Assembly: GCA_030690245.1 (NCBI GenBank)
Contig: JAUYGW010000278.1
Coordinates: 1-5,672 of the forward strand
From: Gallionella sp.
GTDB taxonomy: Bacteria > Pseudomonadota > Gammaproteobacteria > Burkholderiales > Gallionellaceae
Length of the DNA: 5,672 nucleotides
Reading direction: 5' to 3'
Shown: one piece after another, positions 1 through 5,606 of the stretch
How the letters are laid out: each line of letters starts with the position of its first letter
How positions within the stretch are numbered: the stretch's first letter is position 1
Notes under the pieces: model-generated
Databases searched by the model: none
Seen by the model: the letters and a program-made list of their open reading frames with translations, nothing else
What the model was told of the DNA's origin: nothing
Program-made: the position numbers and the translations under genes

Positions 1-1098
1 TGACACTCCTTGCAGCAAAGAGAGATCGACATCCTGCCCGAGTGCCAGCACCAGCGAGTCGGCCGCTATGGTCTCGAATTCGCCGGTGGGTTGCGGGAAT
101 CCCTTGTCGTCCAGCTTCATCTTCTCGACGGTCAGACTGCCTTCATCGGCGTGCTTGATGGTGGACAGCCACTTGATCATGATCCCTTCCTGCAACGCCT
201 CTTCCACTTCGAAATCATGCGCAGGCATTTTTTCGCGGGTGCGGCGATAGACGATGATGGCTTCGGTCGCACCCAGGCGTTTGGCGGTGCGCGCCACATC
301 GATGGCGGTGTTGCCGCCGCCATACACCACAACGCGCCGCCCCAGCATCGGCTTGTCTTCGCCTTCCATGCTGCGCAGCACCGAAACGGCATCGATGACC
401 CTGGCGGCATCTCCCGCCGGAATATAGGCGCGTTTGCCGATGTGCGCGCCGACCGCGAGGAAAGCCGCGTCGAATTTTCCGGCACGCATGCTGTCTTCGA
501 TGTTCGCCACTTTGGTGTTGAGTTTGAGCGTGACTCCAAGATCAAGGATGCGTTGCACTTCGGCATCCAGCACGTCGCGCGGCAGCCTATATTGGGGGAT
601 GCCGAAGCGCATCATGCCGCCCGTCAGCGGACCCGCTTCGTGTATCTCCACGCTGTGTCCGAACCGCGCGAGATGGTATGCGGCGGACAATCCGGAAGGC
701 CCGGCACCGACCACCAGCACGCGCTTGCCCGAACGTGCAGCAGACTTGTCGAACTGCCAGCCGTGCTTGATTGCCTCGTCGCCGAGAAAGCGTTCGACAG
801 AATTGATTCCAACGACGCTATCCAATTGTCCGCGATTGCATGCGCTTTCGCAGGGGTGGTAGCAGACGCGCCCCATGATGGCGGGAAATGGATTGTCTGT
901 GGTCAACACACGCCAGGCTTTTTCATAGTCGCCTGATTCGGCATGGTACAACCAGCCCTGTATGTTCTCTCCGGCAGGACAGCCCGCATTGCACGGCGGC
1001 AGCCTGTCCAGATACACCGGCTTGTTGGTACGCCACGATCCGGTGTGATTGGCCAGCGAGGAGCCGGGGGCAAGAGTGATTGCGAATGGCTTATCCAT
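1..1098 (-). CDS. GltD/NfnB-like FAD- and NAD(P)H-binding oxidoreductase, partial (C-terminus outside window)
   Basis: Open frame from ATG at 1098 to the left edge with no stop: 366 residues of what is usually a protein of about 450-600. It resembles the small subunit of glutamate synthase (GltD), NfnB and dihydropyrimidine dehydrogenase N-terminal modules, flavoproteins that pass electrons between NAD(P)H and Fe-S centres. An N-terminal Fe-S region (about residues 30-110) holds C36, C40, C79, C83 and C87 (PPCNAGCPAG; GRVCYHPCESAC). The FAD Rossmann motif VVGAGPSGL is at 129-137, followed by GGMMRFGIPQYRLP (160-173), typical of the family. The NAD(P) motif YGGGNTAID is at 259-267, and YRRTREKMPA (284-293) resembles the segment that binds the NADPH phosphate in relatives. 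LALGQ (351-355) is the late FAD-domain motif. The start overlaps the beta-subunit stop by one base (TGATG), with AGGAGG 7 nt upstream. Inferred role: electron partner of the adjacent pyruvate oxidoreductase. True glutamate synthase is less likely, as no large subunit is nearby. A C-terminal ferredoxin domain may lie outside the window. Confidence 0.9.
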   Translation of the reverse strand, partial: MDKPFAITLAPGSSLANHTGSWRTNKPVYLDRLPPCNAGCPAGENIQGWLYHAESGDYEKAWRVLTTDNPFPAIMGRVCYHPCESACNRGQLDSVVGINSVERFLGDEAIKHGWQFDKSAARSGKRVLVVGAGPSGLSAAYHLARFGHSVEIHEAGPLTGGMMRFGIPQYRLPRDVLDAEVQRILDLGVTLKLNTKVANIEDSMRAGKFDAAFLAVGAHIGKRAYIPAGDAARVIDAVSVLRSMEGEDKPMLGRRVVVYGGGNTAIDVARTAKRLGATEAIIVYRRTREKMPAHDFEVEEALQEGIMIKWLSTIKHADEGSLTVEKMKLDDKGFPQPTGEFETIAADSLVLALGQDVDLSLLQGVS

Positions 1099-2102
1099 CA
1101 CAGCGCCTCCTCTTCCTGAAGCATGCCGTACTTGCGGATGTTGTGGTCGGCACGCGCCTGGATTCGGGCGATCACTTCCAGCATGGGCTTGGCACCGAAC
1201 AAATGCGCGAAGCGTTTTTGCGGCTTCAGATATTCCTCGACCGGCACTTGTCTGCGTATCGGTAGCGCGCTGACCAGTTCGCCATGCTCCGCTTCGAACA
1301 CCGGAAACAAGCCGGTCTCATGCGCCAGTCGCGCGATGCGGATGGTGTCATGCGAAGCCGTGCCCCAACCCAGCGGGCAAGGCACGAAGATGTGGATGTA
1401 GCGCGCCCCGCGAAATTCCATCGCGCGTTTCACCTTGGCTTCGAGGTCGCGCAGATCGGCCACTGTAGCCGTGGCGACGTAGGGGATCTCGTGCGCCATC
1501 GCAATCGCGGGAACGAACTTGCCCTGCCCGAAAACATTGCCGGGGTTCGGCCCCACCGGCATGGTGGTTGCCGTGCGCGCGGCGGGTGGGGTGGCCGAGG
1601 AGCGTTGCACGCCGGTATTCATGTACGCCTCGTTGTCGTAGCAGATATACAGCACATCGTCATTGCGCTCGAACATGCCGGACAGACAAGCGAAACCGAT
1701 GTCGGTCGTGCCGCCATCGCCGCCCTGCGCGACCACCCGCACTTCGTTGCGGCCCTTGACCTTCAGCGCCGCAGCGATGCCGGTCGCCACCGCTGCGGCG
1801 TTACCGAACACCGAGTGCATCCATGGCAACTGCCATGAGGTTTCCGGATAGGGCGTGGTAAAAACCTCCAGACAGCCAGTGGCATTGACTGCGATCAACT
1901 GCGAGTCGGTCGCCTCCATCGCCGCATCCAGCGCGTAACGCGCGCCCAGCGCCTCGCCGCATCCCTGGCAGGCACGGTGTCCGGAGTTGATCGCATTGCT
2001 GCGATCCTGATGTGACTGGACGCTGCGCTGCTCTGGGTCCAGCAAGCGGTTGCCGACGGTGAAGGTGCCGGTCTGGTAAAACTTGATAGGTTGGAATGAC
2101 AA
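1098..2102 (-). CDS. porB: Pyruvate:ferredoxin (flavodoxin) oxidoreductase, beta subunit
   Basis: 334 residues, near the usual length of about 300-330. The beta subunit holds thiamine diphosphate and the proximal [4Fe-4S] cluster of the cytoplasmic enzyme that interconverts pyruvate + CoA with acetyl-CoA + CO2 and reduced ferredoxin. Visible motifs: CQGCG (C45, C48), NATGC (C77) and PCPLGW (C241), matching the four cluster cysteines known from pyruvate oxidoreductases. GGDGGTTDIG (127-136) is the TPP pyrophosphate and Mg site, and CYDNEAYMNTGVQRSSATP (154-172) is the second TPP segment. The YDNEAYMNTG form is that of pyruvate-type beta subunits. 2-oxoglutarate enzymes (KorB) usually read differently here, so pyruvate is preferred, though another 2-oxoacid cannot be excluded. 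The start is TTG at 2102: an in-frame TAA lies only four codons upstream and AGGAGG precedes it by 4 nt. The TGA stop overlaps the next gene by one base. Confidence 0.95.
   Translation of the reverse strand: MSFQPIKFYQTGTFTVGNRLLDPEQRSVQSHQDRSNAINSGHRACQGCGEALGARYALDAAMEATDSQLIAVNATGCLEVFTTPYPETSWQLPWMHSVFGNAAAVATGIAAALKVKGRNEVRVVAQGGDGGTTDIGFACLSGMFERNDDVLYICYDNEAYMNTGVQRSSATPPAARTATTMPVGPNPGNVFGQGKFVPAIAMAHEIPYVATATVADLRDLEAKVKRAMEFRGARYIHIFVPCPLGWGTASHDTIRIARLAHETGLFPVFEAEHGELVSALPIRRQVPVEEYLKPQKRFAHLFGAKPMLEVIARIQARADHNIRKYGMLQEEEAL
1106..1111 (-). promoter_or_regulatory. Ribosome binding site of the GltD-like gene
   Basis: AGGAGG on the minus strand, 7 nt before the ATG at 1098. It lies inside the last codons of the beta-subunit gene, where it is read as part of Glu-Glu-Ala. 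It supports the chosen start and coupling to the upstream gene. Confidence 0.85.
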
Positions 2103-2106
2103 ATGA

Positions 2107-2112
2107 CCTCCT
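2107..2112 (-). promoter_or_regulatory. Ribosome binding site that fixes the TTG start of porB
   Basis: AGGAGG (within AAGGAGGT) on the minus strand, 4 nt before TTG at 2102, in the 23-nt gap after porA. The in-frame TAA at 2114-2112 overlaps it, so no start farther upstream is possible. The spacing is shorter than usual, which may moderate the very strong core. Confidence 0.8.
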
Positions 2113-2125
2113 TAGGCGATCCCCA

Positions 2126-3379
2126 TCATGAAATTCTGGAAGCGACCGTGCCGATGTCGCGCAGCATGTTTTCCGCCGCAGGCCCGGAGCGACGCATATC
2201 ACGCTCGCGCGCCAACTGTTTATTGACAACACCCCAATCCAGATCCAGAAAGGTCAGCGGTTGAAGTGCATCCTGTTCCGCCTCGCGGAACAATTTGTGC
2301 AAAGATTTGCGCGTGATCGCGCGACCGCCCAGCCCCGCCACCACCGTGTAGCCGTGCAACTGTATGCCGGACAAAGCCATGCGCACATCGGTGGAGAGTA
2401 TCCCGCCGATGCCCACCGCCAGACTCTTCTCCAGCACCACCACGCGTTTGGCGTGCTGCAACGCTGCACGCACCTGTACCAGCGGGAAAGGCCGAAAACT
2501 GGTGATGCCCAGCACGCCGATCCTGTGTCCGTCATCACGCATCTCGTCGACGGTGTCCTTGATAGTGCCCAGCACGGAGCCCATCGCCACCACCATAGTC
2601 TCGGCATCTTCGGCACGATAGGTGTGCGTCAGGCCACCGGTATCTCTTCCGAATATCTGCTTGAATTCAGCCGCCAGTTGCGGAATCCGCTCCAGCGCCT
2701 GCATCTGCTTGGCGTGTGCCAGATAGCGCACTTCCATGAACGCTTCCGGCCCGACCATCGCGCCGATCGAAACCGGCTCGCGCGGGTCCAGCACCTGGCG
2801 CGGCTCGTAAGGCGGGAGATAGTCATCCACCTGTTGCTGCGTCGGCATGTCCACGCGCTCGTAGGCGTGAGTCAGGATGAAACCATCCATGCACACCATC
2901 ACCGGCAGCGATAATTCTTCGGCCAGCTTGAAGGCTTGAATGTGCAGGTCCAGCGCTTCCTGATTGGTCTCGGCGAACAGTTGCATCCAGCCGGAATCGC
3001 GCTGCGATAGAGAATCTGAGTGGTCGTTCCAGATATTGATCGGCGCACCGATGGCACGATTGGCGACCGTCATCACGATCGGCAGGCCGAGGCCGGATGC
3101 GTTATAGACCGCCTCGACCATATACAACAAACCCTGGCTGGCAGTGGCGGTGTAGGCGCGGGCACCGGTGGCAGATGCACCTATGGCGACCGACATCGCG
3201 GCGAACTCACTCTCGACATTGATGAACTCACACTTGGCCAGTTCGCCACCCTTCACCATTGCCCCGAGGGCCTCGACGATGTGTGTCTGCGGGGAAATCG
3301 GGTAGGCGCAGATCACCTCGGGGCGGCACAAGGCTATGGCTTCGGCAACGGCGCGGGAACCTTCGATTTGCTTAAGCAT
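2126..3379 (-). CDS. porA: Pyruvate:ferredoxin (flavodoxin) oxidoreductase, alpha subunit
   Basis: 417 residues from ATG at 3379, close to the usual 390-410. The alpha subunit carries the pyrimidine-binding TPP domain, the substrate pocket and the transketolase C-terminal-like domain. Visible motifs: YPISPQT (26-32), the family's substrate loop, with Ser29 where Thr is common; VESEFAAMSVAIGAS (55-69), with E58 a likely match to the Glu that activates TPP; YTATASQGL (76-84), strongly conserved; ANRAIGAPINIWNDHSDS (106-123), where R108 probably aligns with the pyruvate-binding Arg; and the C-terminal domain from about 255, with GSVLGTIKD (267-275), GITSFRPFP (291-299) and VVVLEKS (313-319). A longer frame opens at 3457, but its 26 extra residues are lost in porC and have no family resemblance. 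ATG at 3379 has AGGAGG 6 nt upstream. It overlaps the end of porC by 8 nt. The TGA stop is 23 nt before porB. No delta-subunit gene sits between gamma and alpha. Confidence 0.95.
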   Translation of the reverse strand: MLKQIEGSRAVAEAIALCRPEVICAYPISPQTHIVEALGAMVKGGELAKCEFINVESEFAAMSVAIGASATGARAYTATASQGLLYMVEAVYNASGLGLPIVMTVANRAIGAPINIWNDHSDSLSQRDSGWMQLFAETNQEALDLHIQAFKLAEELSLPVMVCMDGFILTHAYERVDMPTQQQVDDYLPPYEPRQVLDPREPVSIGAMVGPEAFMEVRYLAHAKQMQALERIPQLAAEFKQIFGRDTGGLTHTYRAEDAETMVVAMGSVLGTIKDTVDEMRDDGHRIGVLGITSFRPFPLVQVRAALQHAKRVVVLEKSLAVGIGGILSTDVRMALSGIQLHGYTVVAGLGGRAITRKSLHKLFREAEQDALQPLTFLDLDWGVVNKQLARERDMRRSGPAAENMLRDIGTVASRIS

Positions 3380-3956
3380 GTTGTGCCTCCTCCGCCATCC
3401 CGGCCTTGATAAGGTTGTAGGCTTCGCTAGCTGCGGCGATGTTGCCATCCGCCACATTGCCGGAAAATTTCTCGCCTATCGCCTTGTGCACCGACTCCAG
3501 GCGGATCAGCCCGGAGAGCGCGGCAAACCCGGCGATCAGAGGCACATTGGGTATCGGGCGACCGATATGTTTAAGGCTGATTTCGGTAGCAGCTATCGTA
3601 CAAAGACGTTCTGCAGGCCTGCCGCTGATAAAGTCACTCAAGCCCAGCGCCTCGAAGCTGCGATTGGTATTGAGCAAGACATAACCGGCCTGCTTGAGGC
3701 CGGCGAACACATCGACCTGATGCAGCAGCGTGGGGTCTTGAATGAGGATGGCGTCCGGTTCCATGACAGGCTCACGCAAGCGTATCTCCTTGTCGGTGAT
3801 GCGGCAGAATGCCACCACCGGCGCACCCATGCGCTCCGAACCGAAGCTGGGGAAAGCTTGCGCGTGCCGCCCTTCCAGAAATGCCGCGACAGAAAGCATC
3901 TCCGCTGCTGTCACTACACCCTGCCCGCCGCGACCATGTATCCGCACCTCAAACAT
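3372..3956 (-). CDS. porC: Pyruvate:ferredoxin (flavodoxin) oxidoreductase, gamma subunit
   Basis: 194 residues, the usual length for a separate gamma subunit (about 180-200; also called PorG). The family forms the core domain that binds CoA and supports the alpha-beta pair. Visible motifs: RIHGRGGQGVVTAAEML (5-21), the hallmark glycine-rich start of the family; FPSFGSERMGAPVVAF (35-50), the second signature; DAILIQDPTLL (68-78); VLLNTN (93-98); and PNVPLIAGFAALSGL (136-150), typical of the C-terminal third. It is the first gene of the set; its ATG at 3956 has GGGAG about 7 nt upstream, weaker than the sites of the following genes. Its TAA stop overlaps porA by 8 nt (ATGCTTAA). No signal peptide or membrane segment is visible, so it should be cytoplasmic. 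Gamma subunits of 2-oxoglutarate or 2-oxoisovalerate enzymes look similar; the pyruvate call rests on the adjacent beta subunit. Confidence 0.95.
   Translation of the reverse strand: MFEVRIHGRGGQGVVTAAEMLSVAAFLEGRHAQAFPSFGSERMGAPVVAFCRITDKEIRLREPVMEPDAILIQDPTLLHQVDVFAGLKQAGYVLLNTNRSFEALGLSDFISGRPAERLCTIAATEISLKHIGRPIPNVPLIAGFAALSGLIRLESVHKAIGEKFSGNVADGNIAAASEAYNLIKAGMAEEAQHA
3386..3391 (-). promoter_or_regulatory. Ribosome binding site of porA, embedded in porC
   Basis: AGGAGG on the minus strand, 6 nt before ATG at 3379, inside the porC codons for Glu-Glu-Ala near its C-terminus. It decides the start of porA against the longer upstream frame. Confidence 0.85.
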
Positions 3957-3963
3957 ATCCGTT

Positions 3964-3968
3964 CTCCC
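3964..3968 (-). promoter_or_regulatory. Ribosome binding site of porC
   Basis: GGGAG on the minus strand, 7 nt before ATG at 3956. It is a partial match to AGGAGG and supports this start. Confidence 0.6.
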
Positions 3969-3998
3969 GCATAGTTTCGCTGTGAGTCGCTAACCCCA

Positions 3999-4016
3999 CT
4001 GTCATTCGAATGTCAG
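3999..4016. promoter_or_regulatory. 18-bp near-palindrome upstream of porC, possible operator
   Basis: CTGTCATTCGAATGTCAG is self-complementary except for one T:T pair; the inner 10 bp (CATTCGAATG, 4003-4012) are perfect. It ends 43 bp before the porC start codon, a usual place for a transcription factor site controlling the operon. It is flanked by a second inverted pair, TTCGCTG (3976-3982) and CAGCGAA (4014-4020), whose right arm overlaps it. The two foldings cannot fully coexist in RNA. I do not recognise the site as that of a known regulator, and I found no convincing -35/-10 pair next to it. Confidence 0.4.
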
Positions 4017-4060
4017 CGAAGTCCCGCCAATATTGCAGGGCGGATTCCATGTGATCTTGA

Positions 4061-4074
4061 TGCAACCCCTTGCA
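4061..4074. repeat. Short dyad TGCAA-CCCC-TTGCA
   Basis: A perfect 5-bp inverted repeat around four bases, about 105-118 bp upstream of the porC start. Its right arm is also the start of TTGCAGGGC (4070-4078), repeated directly at 4033-4041. It could be a small hairpin or part of a protein site; its short length leaves chance as a serious option. Confidence 0.3.
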
Positions 4075-4128
4075 GGGCATGATTTACACCAAAGGCAGGC
4101 AATCCACTGATGAAACAACCAGCCATCT

Positions 4129-4159
4129 GACTAACCCAGCAAAAGACGCTGGGCAAGTC
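4129..4159 (-). terminator. Imperfect hairpin after the beta-CASP gene, weak terminator candidate
   Basis: Arms GACTAACCCAGC (4129-4140) and GCTGGGCAAGTC (4148-4159) pair as 6 bp plus 4 bp with a 2x2 internal mismatch, closing a 7-nt loop. It begins about 68 nt after the beta-CASP stop codon. No U-rich run follows on either strand, so if it ends transcription it is not a classic intrinsic terminator; it may instead protect the 3' end of the message. Confidence 0.35.
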
Positions 4160-4226
4160 ATTGGATATCTGCGAGGTAAATTCGCACCTACGCGAAATCA
4201 ACCGGCTGCCGATACATCGAACGGAT

Positions 4227-5606
4227 TCAGGAATCATCAGATGTTCCGTCCAAAGTCTCACGCTCGAGATAATCGGGTATGGCACACGACCAGTGTAATT
4301 CTTCTTCGATGCGATGGCGCAGCGCGTCCGCCGCCTCCGGCTCGCCGTGGGTAATGAAGGTGCGGCGCGGCGGCTGTGTGAATCCCTTGAGCCAGCCAAG
4401 AATTTCATCGGCATCGGCATGCGCGGAAAGATTTCCCAGCATTTGCACTTCGGCGCGTACCGGCACATATTCGCCGTGAATCTTGATCGCCTCAGCACCT
4501 TGCATCAGACGGGCGCCGCGCGTCCCGCCGGCCTGAAAGCCGGTAAACAAAATGGTGTTGTGCGGATCCGGCGCAAATGCTTTCAGGTGATGGACCACGC
4601 GGCCGCCGGTCGCCATGCCGCTCGCGGCCAGAATGATCATCGGCCCATGCGACTGGTTGAGCCGTTTCGATTCCTCGACACTGTTCACAATCTTTGCAGC
4701 ACTGCACAAGCCATCGCATTGCGCCGGGGTCAGGCGATGCTCGCCGCGATGCTGATGAAAAATCTGCGTCGCATCGACAGCCATCGGGCTATTCAGATAA
4801 ACCGGATAATCGGGGATCGCCTTGCTCGCTTTCAGCAAATGCAGGTAGTACATCAGCGTCTGAGCGCGCCCCACCGCAAAGGTCGGAATCACCACCACCC
4901 CCCCGCGTCCGGCCGTCCGGTTGATGATTCCGGCAAGCGCAACCAGGGGGTCGGCAGTATAATGGCGACGGTTGCCATAGGTCGATTCGACCACCAGATA
5001 GTCCACCTTTTCGATGCGCGACGGGGCGGGCATCACCAGGTCGTGCGGTCGCCCGATGTCGCCGGAAAACAATATGGAGGTTTGTGGCGTATTCAGCGCA
5101 ACGAACGCAGAGCCCAGAATGTGGCCGGATGGCGACAAGCGCAGAGTGAGATCGTTGCCGAGATGAACTTCGCGTTCGAATTCTATTGGTTTGAACTGGC
5201 TCAAACAGCGTTCGGCATCCTCACGGGTATAGAGCGGCAAGGCCGGATGGTGTTTGGAAAAGCCGCGGCGGTTCGCGTAATTCGCCTCTTCCTCCTGCAA
5301 ATGACCGCTGTCCGGAAGCAGAATCTCGCAAAGGTCGCGGGTTGCTTCCGTGCAATAAACCGGCCCGGAGAAACCATTCCTGGCAAGCAATGGCAAGTAG
5401 CCGCTGTGATCGATGTGCGCGTGAGTAAGGATCACGCATTCGATGGAAGCCGGATCGCAGGGGAACGCCGCCCAGTTTCTCAGCCGCAATGGCTTGTACC
5501 CCTGGAACAACCCGCAATCGACCAGGATGCGGCGCGAGTCGTGCTCAATCAGGTATTTCGATCCGGTTACCGTTCCGGTTGCCCCGAGAAATTGGATGGT
5601 AGTCAT
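4227..5606 (-). CDS. Beta-CASP metallo-beta-lactamase, predicted RNA-processing nuclease
   Basis: 459 residues, the standard length for stand-alone bacterial beta-CASP proteins with a C-terminal RNA-metabolising (RMMBL) segment. Such proteins are zinc-dependent RNA nucleases related to CPSF-73 and Thermus TTHA0252; they act in the cytoplasm. Metal-site motifs are complete: D30 in ILVDCG, THAHIDH (61-67), H162 in SGHILGS, D183 in SGDIGR and H420 in ITHGEP. The beta-CASP cap lies at about 205-385: VESTYGNR (206-213, acidic E207), PTFAVGRAQ (241-249), LNSPMA (271-276), ASGMATGGRVVHHL (328-341) and TGFQAGGTRGARL (355-367). SAHAD (394-398) carries the family's late His. ATG at 5606 begins the conserved IQFLGATGTVTGS. 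Its ribosome site is modest (AGAGG at 5620-5616, 9 nt spacing). All catalytic residues appear present. Its natural substrate cannot be told from sequence. It is 270 bp from porC on the same strand and probably a separate transcription unit. Confidence 0.93.
   Translation of the reverse strand: MTTIQFLGATGTVTGSKYLIEHDSRRILVDCGLFQGYKPLRLRNWAAFPCDPASIECVILTHAHIDHSGYLPLLARNGFSGPVYCTEATRDLCEILLPDSGHLQEEEANYANRRGFSKHHPALPLYTREDAERCLSQFKPIEFEREVHLGNDLTLRLSPSGHILGSAFVALNTPQTSILFSGDIGRPHDLVMPAPSRIEKVDYLVVESTYGNRRHYTADPLVALAGIINRTAGRGGVVVIPTFAVGRAQTLMYYLHLLKASKAIPDYPVYLNSPMAVDATQIFHQHRGEHRLTPAQCDGLCSAAKIVNSVEESKRLNQSHGPMIILAASGMATGGRVVHHLKAFAPDPHNTILFTGFQAGGTRGARLMQGAEAIKIHGEYVPVRAEVQMLGNLSAHADADEILGWLKGFTQPPRRTFITHGEPEAADALRHRIEEELHWSCAIPDYLERETLDGTSDDS

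Larger units (their letters stand above)
3957..4226. other. Intergenic region between the beta-CASP gene and porC
   Basis: 270 bases without a plausible gene. On the minus strand it must contain the end of the beta-CASP transcript and very likely the promoter and leader of the por operon. It holds, from right to left, an imperfect hairpin (4159-4129), a TGCAA-CCCC-TTGCA dyad (4061-4074), a 9-nt direct repeat TTGCAGGGC (4033-4041 and 4070-4078), a short stem CCGCC/GGCGG (4024-4028 with 4039-4043), and the palindrome at 3999-4016. I could not identify a sigma-70 or sigma-54 promoter with confidence, nor a tRNA or known riboswitch. Confidence 0.6.

Noticed and set aside
10..936. 308-codon plus-strand open frame
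   Set aside because: It is antisense to the GltD-like gene, whose FAD and NAD(P) motifs are clear on the minus strand. The plus-strand product shows no family features.
1..1098. True glutamate synthase small subunit (gltD)
   Set aside because: No glutamate synthase large subunit is adjacent, the first cysteine pair typical of GltD is absent, and the gene is translationally coupled to porB.
2113..2127. Four-codon frame (MGIA) starting on the porA stop as TGATG
   Set aside because: Too short to be meaningful and its ATG has no ribosome site; the beta subunit uses the TTG farther on.
3380..3457. 26-residue N-terminal extension of the alpha subunit
   Set aside because: It lies wholly within porC, lacks family resemblance, and the ATG at 3379 has an ideal ribosome site.
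3949..3972. Seven-codon upstream frame (MRENGYV) overlapping the porC start by 8 nt
   Set aside because: It has no ribosome binding site of its own, and its length and sequence do not suggest a regulatory leader peptide. The overlap is probably accidental.
4074..4100. Possible sigma-54 promoter (GG-N10-GC spacing in TGGTGTAAATCATGCC, minus strand)
   Set aside because: Only the GG and GC dinucleotides fit; the rest of the consensus TGGCACG-N4-TTGC is poorly matched.
4210..4219. CGAT-AC-ATCG inverted repeat just after the beta-CASP stop
   Set aside because: A two-base loop cannot form a stable hairpin and 4-bp arms are expected by chance.
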